Assembly (NCBI GenBank): GCA_018658955.1
Contig: JABIPM010000025.1
Location: 1-25,063 of the forward strand
Reading direction: 5' to 3'
Length of the DNA stretch: 25,063 nucleotides
DNA from: Candidatus Woesearchaeota archaeon
Lineage (GTDB): Archaea > Nanobdellota > Nanobdellia > SCGC-AAA011-G17 > UBA489
Below are positions 1 to 7,501 of this stretch, piece by piece. Each line of letters opens with the position of its first letter. Positions within the stretch are counted from its first letter, which is position 1. The notes below the pieces were generated by a model that saw only the letters and a program-made list of their open reading frames with translations, ran no database searches and was not told the origin of the DNA. A program made the translations under genes and the position numbers.

Positions 1-800
1 CCTGAAAGTGCCTTATTTGCCTTCTTCCTAAGGGTTTTCTCATCATCATCAAAAAGAATATTATTGTTTCTTGACTTGCTCATCTTTTCTCCATCAATGC
101 CTGGAAGAAAAGATAAATGCAATACTGCAGGCTTGTTATATTTAGCACGCGATGCAATATCTCTTGCAATTCTCAAATGTGAATCTTCATCAGGACCAAT
201 TGGAACTAATACATGTTTAAAATCTCCAATCTCTTGAGGTAACAAAACGTGAGCAGATTGAACTGCAGGATAGAAATATAGTCCTGGATTGTCTTCTTTT
301 TTGTAACCATAACTTGCAATAATCTCAGAAAGAGTAACTCTTCTAGATAACTTAATCGCAAAGTTGTAAATGTTAGTATAAATTTGATCAATAATTAAAT
401 AGGTTTTTTTAGGATCAAATCCATATGCCAATAATTCTTTTGCTAAACGCATTGAATTTTCCAATGCTTCTTCTTGAGTTTTAACTTTACCAGCCACATA
501 ACTTTCATCATCAGATATAGGAATAAACACTGGAACACCATATTTCTTCTGAAAAAATAGATTAGTATCAAAAACTACTTTATGCCCAATATGTAATGTG
601 CCTGAAGCATTAACACCAGAAACAATTGCACATTTTTCGCCTTTTTTCAATGCAGCATAAAATTTATCAAAGTCTCTATGAGAATAAACAAGTCCTCTCT
701 TGAAAGCATAAAAGTCAGGAACATCTTTCAATGTACTAATTTCTTTAGCTCCAAACTTTTCTACAAGTTTCCTATTGTCTGCTAATAACCTCTTTTGCAT
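1..800 (-). CDS. trpS: Tryptophanyl-tRNA synthetase, 3' end cut by window edge
   Basis: This class I aminoacyl-tRNA synthetase charges tRNA-Trp in the cytoplasm. The first 266 codons are present and the C-terminal part, with the anticodon-binding region, lies outside the window. The catalytic core shows GTLHIGH at residues 67-73 (HIGH motif) and GEKMSKS ending at about 243 (KMSKS loop). The stretch DFYAFKRGLVYSHRDFDKFY near residues 29-48 and the FYPAVQ segment near 176-181 are typical of archaeal/eukaryotic-type TrpRS rather than TyrRS. The start at 800 is chosen because a TATA-like GATTTATATAG is centred 26 bases upstream, the leaderless spacing seen across the window. It is the third of three same-strand genes (tyrS, thyX, trpS), each with its own promoter. 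Assignment to TrpRS is confident. Confidence 0.9.
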   Translation of the reverse strand, partial: MQKRLLADNRKLVEKFGAKEISTLKDVPDFYAFKRGLVYSHRDFDKFYAALKKGEKCAIVSGVNASGTLHIGHKVVFDTNLFFQKKYGVPVFIPISDDESYVAGKVKTQEEALENSMRLAKELLAYGFDPKKTYLIIDQIYTNIYNFAIKLSRRVTLSEIIASYGYKKEDNPGLYFYPAVQSAHVLLPQEIGDFKHVLVPIGPDEDSHLRIARDIASRAKYNKPAVLHLSFLPGIDGEKMSKSRNNNILFDDDEKTLRKKANKALS

Positions 801-820
801 AAAGAACTAACTCAAATTTA

Positions 821-831
821 CTATATAAATC
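821..831 (-). promoter_or_regulatory. TATA box for trpS
   Basis: Minus-strand GATTTATATAG is centred about 26 bases upstream of the trpS ATG. Archaeal transcription starts about 25 bases after the TATA centre, so the transcript would be essentially leaderless. Confidence 0.65.
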
Positions 832-837
832 TAACTT

Positions 838-1707
838 TTAATTTAAGAAATCTTCCAACTTAACATCAAATTCTTTTCTTTCACGTTTATTCTTAATTCC
901 TTCAAGAACAGAATCTCTATCTTCTCCCTTAAGAATTCTACTTAGGGCAGTTTGTTCTTCAGGAGAAAAGTTAACAGAATTTACTACATAATCCTCAAAT
1001 GCCTCATAAGCCATTGGAGCAACCTTCTTTACAACATCTGCCATTGCATCAGCAAACACTCTAATTTCATATTGTGCGTGTTTATCCATTCTCAATCTCA
1101 AAAAGTGCAAGGTATTGTGTAAATCATTTTTCCAATACCACTCAGTATAGGCAGAAGTAGGTAAAACCACTCTTGATAATTCTCTAGCAATCCCTACTTT
1201 ATTCATTAGATTATAATCTTTAGTTGTTTGTTCATTTGTTCTTTTGATGATTTTACTAACAGTTTCACTAACAGTTTCAGGCATTTCTTTATCTGAGCCA
1301 CCTTGTTTATTCATTCCACTTTGATATCTAACATTTTCTAATTCAGGAACATAAAATTCATTTTTCGATTCAGAATATCTCATACTATATTCATTGACAT
1401 TTGCAGTCCTATGCCTTATCCATTGTCGTGCAACAAAAATTGGCATTTTGCAGTGCCACTTCATTTCAACCATTTCAAATGGAGTGGTATGTTTATGTTT
1501 CATTAAATATCTAATCAGTCCACGATCTTCACTAGTCGATTTAGTTCCCTTACCATAACTAACTCTTGCAGCCTGAACTATTGCTTCATCGCCACCCATA
1601 TAATCTACCAATCTTACAAATCCATGGTCCAAACAATCAAATCTTTTACCTAGAACTTCTTCAGCCGCAGGAACAACTATTCTTCCAGTTTTATACTCTT
1701 CAACCAT
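838..1707 (-). CDS. thyX: Flavin-dependent thymidylate synthase ThyX
   Basis: ThyX makes dTMP from dUMP using methylenetetrahydrofolate, with FAD and NADPH as redox partners. The 289-residue protein carries the family signature RHR-x7-S at residues 98-108 (RHRTANVNEYS), followed by MRYSE. It also has the upstream HTTPFEM substrate/FAD-site segment at about 73-79. The length is slightly above the usual 220-260 residues, with the extra sequence in a charged C-terminal tail. The ATG at 1707 has a TATA box (CTTTAAATAAA, minus strand) centred 25 bases upstream. The neighbours are two tRNA synthetases, with no folate gene adjacent. The organism probably relies on this route for thymidylate, but absence of ThyA cannot be judged from one window. 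Confidence 0.95.
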   Translation of the reverse strand: MVEEYKTGRIVVPAAEEVLGKRFDCLDHGFVRLVDYMGGDEAIVQAARVSYGKGTKSTSEDRGLIRYLMKHKHTTPFEMVEMKWHCKMPIFVARQWIRHRTANVNEYSMRYSESKNEFYVPELENVRYQSGMNKQGGSDKEMPETVSETVSKIIKRTNEQTTKDYNLMNKVGIARELSRVVLPTSAYTEWYWKNDLHNTLHFLRLRMDKHAQYEIRVFADAMADVVKKVAPMAYEAFEDYVVNSVNFSPEEQTALSRILKGEDRDSVLEGIKNKRERKEFDVKLEDFLN

Positions 1708-1726
1708 AGACTAACAAAAATTAGAA

Positions 1727-1737
1727 TTTATTTAAAG
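1727..1737 (-). promoter_or_regulatory. TATA box for thyX
   Basis: Minus-strand CTTTAAATAAA is centred at 1732, 25 bases from the ATG at 1707. This is leaderless geometry. Confidence 0.6.
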
Positions 1738-1771
1738 ATATATTAACTATTTAATCAATATTCCAAAAGAA

Positions 1772-2809
1772 CTATTCGTCAGGATATGCTTGTTTTGCAA
1801 TGAATTGGATTTTCTCATCTTTTTCAAAAGCAGCCCTAATTGGATCTAATAACTTATTCAATTCATCAGCCATTCCTTTCTTTAAATCAGCAGGATGAAC
1901 TTCTTTCTTAGAATACATCTCTTCTAATTCAGAATAACTTTCAAATTCTAAGTTCCCACCATATTTTTCATCTCTTTCAATCTTAAATTTTTCACCTTTA
2001 TCTTCAAGAGTAGGGAAAATTACAGTTTTCATAAATGCTAAAACTCCATTCCCTTCAACTTCACCTTCAGGACAGAAAGCCTTATTCATTTTTTTAACAA
2101 CTGCTTTCTCACCATCTAATAAATCAATTTTAGATCCTTTATCTGAAGAACTCATTTTATCTCCAGTTAATCCTGGAATCATAGGATTCATTAGATGAAT
2201 TCTTTTAGCATAATCTATTTTTGGTAAAAATTCTCTTGCAAACATAAATATCTTTCTTTGATCAACACCGCCAAATTGTGCATCAACACCTAAATATTGT
2301 TCATCTAATGCTTGCAACATTGGATACATTAAAGGACCCATTTTCGGATTGTCTAACTGTTTAACAACTTCTGCACCAGCCCTTTTTGCATCTCTAACAG
2401 ATGCAAGTGTAGTTAATCTATACATATCCAGTGAATATTCATTTCCTAATTGATAATCTGTTCCTCTAACAAACTCTAATTTGTCTAAAGGAACCCCAAT
2501 AGACTTTAACATTTCTTTGATTATGAATTCATAATACTCTGTTCGGTGTTCTAATAAATTCCAAGGAGCTTTTTGATTATCTAAATAAGCATGTAAGTCC
2601 GCGAATAAAATCTTAACTTTACAACCAGCTTTCAAGAAATCTCCAATCTTAACAATTGGTAAAAAATAAGCCACATGAGGTTTTCCTGTTGGGGCAGTTC
2701 CCCAATAAATATTAAGATCTCTTTCTCCCAATACTTGAAGTAATTCATCAGTTCCCACAACTTCTTGCAGGTTTTTAGTGATTATTTTATGTTTTTCTTC
2801 TGAATTCAT
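1772..2809 (-). CDS. tyrS: Tyrosyl-tRNA synthetase, eukaryotic-like core
   Basis: This class I synthetase charges tRNA-Tyr. It has 345 residues from the ATG at 2809. TGKPHVAYF at residues 41-49 occupies the HIGH position and KMSSS at 218-222 is the KMSKS loop. Segments such as ILFADLHAYLDN (67-78), GTDYQL, AGAEVVKQ, VDAQFGG.DQRKIF and HLMNPM.PGLTG read very like the catalytic core of human cytosolic TyrRS as I recall it. The protein ends at AYPDE, about where the human core ends before its EMAPII-like extension. An in-frame ATG lies 42 bases further upstream at 2851. I chose 2809 because the TATA box at 2831-2842 lies between the two ATGs and because the shorter start aligns with the eukaryotic N-terminus (EEKxxxITxNLQEV). 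Confidence 0.92.
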   Translation of the reverse strand: MNSEEKHKIITKNLQEVVGTDELLQVLGERDLNIYWGTAPTGKPHVAYFLPIVKIGDFLKAGCKVKILFADLHAYLDNQKAPWNLLEHRTEYYEFIIKEMLKSIGVPLDKLEFVRGTDYQLGNEYSLDMYRLTTLASVRDAKRAGAEVVKQLDNPKMGPLMYPMLQALDEQYLGVDAQFGGVDQRKIFMFAREFLPKIDYAKRIHLMNPMIPGLTGDKMSSSDKGSKIDLLDGEKAVVKKMNKAFCPEGEVEGNGVLAFMKTVIFPTLEDKGEKFKIERDEKYGGNLEFESYSELEEMYSKKEVHPADLKKGMADELNKLLDPIRAAFEKDEKIQFIAKQAYPDE

Positions 2810-2830
2810 GAGAAATTCTATATCTAAGTA

Positions 2831-2842
2831 GAATATAAATCT
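2831..2842 (-). promoter_or_regulatory. TATA box for tyrS
   Basis: Minus-strand AGATTTATATTC is centred about 27 bases upstream of the ATG at 2809. It lies inside the longer possible reading frame and so argues for the shorter start. Confidence 0.6.
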
Positions 2843-2855
2843 TTCCGCCAAAACT

Positions 2856-2865
2856 CTTATAAAAA
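2856..2865 (+). promoter_or_regulatory. TATA box for the ZIP transporter
   Basis: CTTATAAAAA is centred 25 bases before the ATG at 2885. It sits back to back with the tyrS TATA box, about 24 bases apart, in a compact divergent promoter. Confidence 0.6.
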
Positions 2866-2884
2866 TGAACCTTTAAAGCTAACT

Positions 2885-3652
2885 ATGTTAAATTTATTAT
2901 TTGGAGAGGTAGGGGCTTATACTATTCTAAGTGTAATAGTTATTAGTATAATTTCATTAGTTGGAATTTTAGCATTATCTATTAATAAAAAATTATTAAA
3001 TAAAATGTTAATTCTTTTAGTAAGTCTTTCCGCAGGAGTATTAATCGGGGATGCATTTCTACATCTAATTCCAGAATCTGCAGAAGCAGGTATGACTACA
3101 GACATTTCATTACTAATCTTAAGTGGAATTCTAGTATTCTTCATGTTAGAAAAATTCATTCATTGGAGACACTGCCACATTCATCCTTCAAAGAAACACC
3201 CCCATTCATATGCAGTAATGAACATAGTTGGAGACGCATTCCATAATTTCATTGACGGAGTATTAATTGCAGGGAGTTATATTATAGATATCAAATTGGG
3301 GATGGCTACAACACTAGCAGTAATTCTACATGAGATTCCCCAAGAGGTGGGAGACTTTGGAGTATTAATCCATGGAGGATTTACAAAAGCCAAAGCAATA
3401 ATGTTTAATTTCTTAACGGCATTAACTGCAATCATTGGAGCAATAATTACTTTAGTTTTGAGCGCAAAAATGAGTTTCCTTCCAGAATATTTAATTCCAT
3501 TCACAGCAGGCGGATTTATTTACATCGCAGCTTCAGATCTAATTCCTCAAATACATCAACATAAAGATAAAAATTTAAAACAATCTTTCTTAGAATTGGG
3601 AGTTTTTGTTTTAGGAATTTTAATGATGTATGGCCTTCTTTTCTTAGAGTAA
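2885..3652 (+). CDS. ZIP-family divalent metal transporter
   Basis: This 255-residue membrane protein belongs to the ZIP (ZupT/SLC39) family, which moves Zn2+ or related divalent metals into the cytoplasm. About eight hydrophobic segments are visible. The metal-site helices are recognisable: HNFIDG at 120-125 in TM4 and HEIPQEVGD at 149-157 in TM5. A His-rich cytosolic loop at 93-107 (H93, H96, H98, H100, H105, H107) precedes TM4, as is common in the family for metal sensing. GDAFLHLIPES at 55-65 is the usual TM2 signature. The gene stands alone, diverging from tyrS. The exact metal cannot be read from the sequence. Confidence 0.9.
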   Translation: MLNLLFGEVGAYTILSVIVISIISLVGILALSINKKLLNKMLILLVSLSAGVLIGDAFLHLIPESAEAGMTTDISLLILSGILVFFMLEKFIHWRHCHIHPSKKHPHSYAVMNIVGDAFHNFIDGVLIAGSYIIDIKLGMATTLAVILHEIPQEVGDFGVLIHGGFTKAKAIMFNFLTALTAIIGAIITLVLSAKMSFLPEYLIPFTAGGFIYIAASDLIPQIHQHKDKNLKQSFLELGVFVLGILMMYGLLFLE

Positions 3653-3664
3653 CTCAATCAACAG

Positions 3665-3674
3665 ATTTATAAAT
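3665..3674 (+). promoter_or_regulatory. TATA box for RNase P RNA
   Basis: ATTTATAAAT is centred at about 3670. Adding 25 bases predicts transcription start at about 3695, matching the 5' edge of helix P1 of the RNA. Confidence 0.65.
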
Positions 3675-3693
3675 ACTCTAAAGTATATTTTCT

Positions 3694-4074
3694 ACGCTAG
3701 GGATGGCATCTAACTGTCGGTACATAGTGCTGAGGAAAGTCCGCCCACCTTGAAGATAAGCTCTTCAAAGCCATTAAGGCAACCACTTTCCACAAGGAAA
3801 GATTCGGAAACGAATGGCAACCGTCCAGAAACAACACGGCCTTTGTGATGTTAAGCAATGAGATTGCAGGGATTCAAAACCCTGGGTATGAAACGATACC
3901 TGACGTTTTCCGCGAGGAAAATCAGATAACCAGTCGAGCATGCATAAAGGGAGCGGTGAAACAACGAGCCCTGGTTGGTGCAAGTCAGAACGACGCTAAG
4001 TAGAATGTTGGAATGATCTTTTCCAATCTCTTGAATGGAAGATCAACAAAAGGCGGCTTACGCGTCCCTAGCAA
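3694..4074 (+). ncRNA. rnpB: RNase P RNA (catalytic RNA for tRNA 5' maturation)
   Basis: This is the RNA subunit that cleaves 5' leaders from pre-tRNA. The 5' conserved block GAGGAAAGTCCGCC starts near 3732, and the 3' block ACAAAAGGCGGCTTA spans about 4046-4060. CCGCC pairs with GGCGG to form helix P4. Helix P1 closes the molecule: GCTAGGGA at 3696-3703 is exactly complementary to TCCCTAGC at 4065-4072. The internal GGTGAAACAACGAGCCCTGGTTGGTGCAAG region (3955 onward) resembles the conserved CR-II/III area. The 3' block reads ACAAAA where the common consensus is ACAGAA, a single-base departure. Ends are set from P1 and could be off by a few bases. A gene of unknown function begins about 30 bases downstream and may share the transcript. 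Confidence 0.9.
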
Positions 4075-4103
4075 ACTTTTCAAAAAGTGGTGAAAAAAAT
4101 AAA

Positions 4104-4622
4104 ATGGAAACCACAAACAAAAATAAATTTTCTTTAGGAAACTACCTATGGGGTATTGGATCTTATGAACCTTATGAAGAAAGAGCAAAATTTCTAAAAG
4201 AATTTGAAACAGATAATTGCACTCTTTGTAGAAAATTAAGAAACTTAAAATCAAGTATGAATCTCTTTGCAAGATCAAAAATTATTTCAACCTTAACAAG
4301 CGGAGCTGCACTGGGCACATTTACATTTTCCGATAATTATGATATTGTTTCTATGGTATTATTTGGAATCTCAGAAGGAACAAGATATGTTGTAAATCGT
4401 ATTGAAAAAGAAGATATACAACATTTTGATTATATGAGGGGAAAGAGATTAGAATTAGAGTTAGCAAAAGAAGATACAGAAAGAACAATGATTCACAATA
4501 GAAAAGTTCTTGATGATCTTTCAGACAGAGTAGATGATTTTTTAGGAAATTCCGATAATTATTCCAACAAAGATGACAAGGAAGACGATGATTGGTGCCC
4601 ATACGATGATCCAAATCAATAA
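4104..4622 (+). CDS. Hypothetical protein with CxxC and acidic tail
   Basis: I do not recognise this 172-residue protein. From the ATG at 4104 it has an aromatic N-terminus (NYLWGIGSYEPYEERAKF), a CTLC pair near residue 38, and two weakly hydrophobic stretches around residues 60-95 that could be one or two membrane segments. A charged helical region follows (KRLELELAKEDTERT), then a very acidic tail (DDKEDDDWCPYDDP). The frame is also open from an ATG at 4035, but that lies inside RNase P RNA, so 4104 is preferred. A GGTGA ribosome-binding site at about 4088-4092 supports this. The gene probably sits on the RNase P transcript. Function unknown. Confidence 0.7.
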   Translation: METTNKNKFSLGNYLWGIGSYEPYEERAKFLKEFETDNCTLCRKLRNLKSSMNLFARSKIISTLTSGAALGTFTFSDNYDIVSMVLFGISEGTRYVVNRIEKEDIQHFDYMRGKRLELELAKEDTERTMIHNRKVLDDLSDRVDDFLGNSDNYSNKDDKEDDDWCPYDDPNQ

Positions 4623-4630
4623 TCACAATA

Positions 4631-4639
4631 TTTTTAAAC
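4631..4639 (+). promoter_or_regulatory. TATA box for Sec61-beta
   Basis: TTTTTAAAC is centred at 4635, exactly 25 bases before the ATG at 4660. This predicts a leaderless message. Confidence 0.6.
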
Positions 4640-4659
4640 GAATTTAAGAACAAAACAAC

Positions 4660-4815
4660 ATGGCTGAACAAAAAATGCAAATGCCTTCATCTGGAGGGGG
4701 ACTAGTAAGGTACTATGATGAGTACAAGACTAAAATTGAAATTAGTCCAAAAACAGTTGTAGGAATGATCATTGTAGTTATTCTAGTAGAAATACTTCTT
4801 CATACAATGGGTTAA
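4660..4815 (+). CDS. secG: Preprotein translocase subunit Sec61-beta (SecG-like)
   Basis: This is the small third subunit of the archaeal SecYEG/Sec61 channel. The 51-residue protein has the family layout: a short polar N-terminus with a PSSGGGL turn, the motif RYYDEY, the signature KIEISPKTVVGM at about 25-36, and one C-terminal transmembrane helix (IIVVILVEILL). It reads as a complete protein and is easily missed because of its size. It has its own TATA box. Its stop codon (TAA, 4813-4815) overlaps the stop codon of the convergent helicase gene (4812-4814 on the other strand) through a shared TTAA. Confidence 0.93.
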   Translation: MAEQKMQMPSSGGGLVRYYDEYKTKIEISPKTVVGMIIVVILVEILLHTMG

Positions 4816-6638
4816 ATTCCAGAATTTAATACTTTTGAATCAGGACTAAGTAGATTAACCAAGTCATCATGACTTCTCAACCCTCTATAGATTCTCTGAA
4901 TAAATTCTCTTTTAGCCTTATCAAAGTAAAATTCCATAAAAGATTCAGGATCTTTTTTCTGCAATATTCTCCAAAAAACATTTCTCATTCCAGGGAAAGG
5001 ATATTTAGTAAACACAATACTTTTACACATATCTCCAGGTAAGTCAACACCACGATTACACCTAGTACTATAAAGTACATCTAATTTTCCTTCTTTAAAC
5101 ATTCTAAGAAGTTCTCCTTTTCTATACCTATCTTGTAACTCTTGTAATTTTTCTCTACTCATTAAACTTAAAGCATAATCTTCTTTCTCTTGTTTAGTTG
5201 GTAAATCCGCATAACTATTAACATGAACTAAGAATGGTTTTTCGGCAGAATTGACACATAAGTTTAAAGTTCTAAGATACTGTTCTCTTGTTATTCTTCC
5301 TTGTTGAAAGTCTTTCCATCTACAACTTCTTTCTTCTCCAGTCATATTTTTTCTAACAATTCCACGATGATCTGTTTCAGCTTCAATAACCACAAAGTCT
5401 TTCATTCCAAAAATATTTTTCAAAACCTTATCACTATGTAATGTTCCAGACATCATAACAAATACTTTATTTTTATCTAAAATTTCATTTAATTTTTTCT
5501 CAAGATTAATATTAACAACTTTAGCCATAATATCGTCTCTAGGATTTCTACTAAAAGTTACATAACTATCGCTCATTAAATTTTCAAAGCTTTTAGCTAA
5601 AACATAGTATTGTTCTAAATCTTCATGTTCTATCAAGAAATCATTTCGCAATAAAATTACTAATAACTTATACAAACTAGTTTCTTTTAACTCAAAGATT
5701 TCTTCAGTCTCAATCATTTCATCAAGCCATTTAGCATTCACAATTTTCCCAATATTTTCAATAATCTCAGAAAGTGCACCTTTAACGTCTAAATCATCAG
5801 TTTTATTTCTCACCTCATCCATCTTTCTAGCCATAAAATTCAAATTCAAACTTTTTTCATTATTCAAATTATCTAAGAAATCATCACATTCATCAATTAT
5901 TTCTACATCAGTTGCAGGTTTTCTATCTAATGTATTTTCAATTTCATATTTTCTACTATTAAAAATTAAAACATCAGCATTAATGTAAGACATATATTGT
6001 TCATAATATTCGCAACCCGGTTTTCTTTGATAGTATGTAAAATCTTTATCATCTACTCCTTTGTAATTATGTTGTTTGGCATCTTTCAAACCGTAGTCAC
6101 CAAACCACTCTTTACCAATTACAGGACTCCAGTGAGGGCAAGCAGCAGCTACGCTTATTCTTCTAACATCATCAACATTTCCAAAATCAGAAACATTAAC
6201 CTGTTCATTATTTCTGATATATCCTTTAATCAAATCCCAGTTATCCTTTTTTAATTCAATAGTGCAAGGCAAGAATTTGTCATCAGCCTTACAACCTTTA
6301 CTATAAGTACATTCAAAATTATTTCTTCCAGTAAGATTCTTAATATTTAATGGAACTCCGTCATCTTTGACGATACTCATATTTTCAGTATAATCTTTTT
6401 CATACTGTTCTTGCAAATATTTAACCGGCACAACAACACTCCCACGCCCACATTCCTTAACAATATTCAGAGCAATTGCACTTTTGCCAGAACCACAAAC
6501 TCCTTTCAAGAAAATAATCTTATGGCCTTCTTTAATTGCCACAAGGGCTTCATTAACTACATCTTCCTGTGTTTTTCCATTAGAAAATTTAAGGGGTTCT
6601 AAGTCCATTCCATTTTTATCTTTTAATGACCACACCAT
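4812..6638 (-). CDS. XPD/DinG-like superfamily 2 helicase
   Basis: This is probably a 5'-3' DNA helicase of the Rad3/XPD/DinG group, acting in repair or replication. In the 608 residues, Walker A is GVCGSGKS at 46-53 and Walker B is IIDECDD around 247-253. The box MMSGTL matches the XPD-type SGTL motif. RGVDLPGD and TKYPFP are motif V-type elements, and QRIYRGLRS is motif VI. Cysteines at 110, 116, 125, 167 and 209 lie between Walker A and Walker B, where XPD and DinG hold a 4Fe-4S cluster. The last is followed by ADVLIFNSRK, the counterpart of the family's ADVVVxNHHL segment. Similarity is clear but distant, and the Cys spacing is wider than in standard XPD. The ATG at 6638 has a TATA box about 29 bases upstream. 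Confidence 0.8.
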   Translation of the reverse strand: MVWSLKDKNGMDLEPLKFSNGKTQEDVVNEALVAIKEGHKIIFLKGVCGSGKSAIALNIVKECGRGSVVVPVKYLQEQYEKDYTENMSIVKDDGVPLNIKNLTGRNNFECTYSKGCKADDKFLPCTIELKKDNWDLIKGYIRNNEQVNVSDFGNVDDVRRISVAAACPHWSPVIGKEWFGDYGLKDAKQHNYKGVDDKDFTYYQRKPGCEYYEQYMSYINADVLIFNSRKYEIENTLDRKPATDVEIIDECDDFLDNLNNEKSLNLNFMARKMDEVRNKTDDLDVKGALSEIIENIGKIVNAKWLDEMIETEEIFELKETSLYKLLVILLRNDFLIEHEDLEQYYVLAKSFENLMSDSYVTFSRNPRDDIMAKVVNINLEKKLNEILDKNKVFVMMSGTLHSDKVLKNIFGMKDFVVIEAETDHRGIVRKNMTGEERSCRWKDFQQGRITREQYLRTLNLCVNSAEKPFLVHVNSYADLPTKQEKEDYALSLMSREKLQELQDRYRKGELLRMFKEGKLDVLYSTRCNRGVDLPGDMCKSIVFTKYPFPGMRNVFWRILQKKDPESFMEFYFDKAKREFIQRIYRGLRSHDDLVNLLSPDSKVLNSGI

Positions 6639-6660
6639 TTTAATAGTAATTTAAAATTTT

Positions 6661-6674
6661 AACTTAAAAACCTT
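6661..6674 (-). promoter_or_regulatory. TATA box for the XPD/DinG-like helicase
   Basis: Minus-strand AAGGTTTTTAAGTT is centred about 29 bases upstream of the ATG at 6638. It shares a 119-base divergent intergenic region with lgt. Confidence 0.5.
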
Positions 6675-6725
6675 CGCTGTATTTTTTCGAAAAATATTAA
6701 TTTTAAAACATAACTCATTCAATTA

Positions 6726-6736
6726 AATTTATAACC
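6726..6736 (+). promoter_or_regulatory. TATA box for lgt
   Basis: AATTTATAACC is centred about 27 bases before the lgt ATG at 6758. Confidence 0.55.
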
Positions 6737-6757
6737 TTTATTTAACACCAAAACACT

Positions 6758-7501
6758 ATGTTTCAACATACGCTTAATCCAGTGTTCCTTTCATTAGGAA
6801 GCTTAGAAATAAGATATTATGGCCTAGTTTACTTTTTTGGGTTTTTATTAAGTTGGATTTATTTAAAAAAGAGCAAAAAATCAAAGATTTTTAAGAATCC
6901 TGATCATATAGAGGATTTAATTTTCTATGTAATCTTAAGTTCAATGCTATTCTCAAGAATATTTTATATTTTGTTTTATAATTTTAGTAATTATTTTTCC
7001 AACCCTTTAGAAATTTTCAAGATTTGGAATGGGGGATTATCTATTCATGGAGGATTAGTGGGGGCAGTTTTAGGAATAATGTATTTTATTAAGAAAAATA
7101 AAGAATACAAATTTTTTCAAATTTCCGACATACTGGTAGTTCCTTTAGCATTCTTCTTAATTTTTGGCAGAATTGCTAATTTCGTCAATGCAGAATTAAT
7201 TGGAAGAATAACCACAATGCCTTGGGCAGTAAAGTTTCCAAATGTAGAAGGGTTTAGACATCCATCCCAATTATATGAATCTGCAAAAAACTTACTAATA
7301 TTTTTAATATTAAATTTTAAAGCAAACAGAAAACACCAGCCTGGAGAATTAACAGCATTATTCTTAATACTCTATTCTATTCTAAGATTTTTCATAGAAT
7401 TTGTAAGGGAGCCAGAAATTTATGTGGGTCCAATAACCATGGGGCAATTACTTTGTATCCCTACATTAATAATAGGAATATATATTTATAAGAAAATTTA
7501 A
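6758..7501 (+). CDS. lgt: Prolipoprotein diacylglyceryl transferase
   Basis: Lgt transfers a diacylglyceryl group to the lipobox cysteine of prolipoproteins at the outer face of the membrane. The 247-residue protein has the family's seven-helix hydrophobic layout. Key motifs are YYGLVYFFG (20-28), GGLSIHGG (92-99, with the catalytic-region His96), the Lgt signature GRIANFVNAELIGR (137-150), RHPSQLYE (167-174) and RFFIEFVREPE (210-220). GQ at 229-230 matches the last conserved helix. The Arg, Asn and Glu of the signature are all kept, so it looks functional. Lgt is a bacterial hallmark and is patchy in archaea. At least three lipobox proteins in this window are plausible substrates (9448, 17595, 18754). 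What lipid it would use in an archaeal membrane is unknown. Confidence 0.92.
   Translation: MFQHTLNPVFLSLGSLEIRYYGLVYFFGFLLSWIYLKKSKKSKIFKNPDHIEDLIFYVILSSMLFSRIFYILFYNFSNYFSNPLEIFKIWNGGLSIHGGLVGAVLGIMYFIKKNKEYKFFQISDILVVPLAFFLIFGRIANFVNAELIGRITTMPWAVKFPNVEGFRHPSQLYESAKNLLIFLILNFKANRKHQPGELTALFLILYSILRFFIEFVREPEIYVGPITMGQLLCIPTLIIGIYIYKKI

Noticed and set aside
2810..2851. Fourteen-codon N-terminal extension of TyrRS
   Set aside because: It contains the TATA box and does not align with the family; the start at 2809 is preferred.
3868..3885. tRNA-like GGGATTCAAAACCC hairpin
   Set aside because: It is an internal stem of RNase P RNA; no acceptor or anticodon arms fit around it.
3774..4278. Minus-strand open frames over the RNase P region
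   Set aside because: They lie across the structured RNA and the following gene, with no promoter and no family resemblance.
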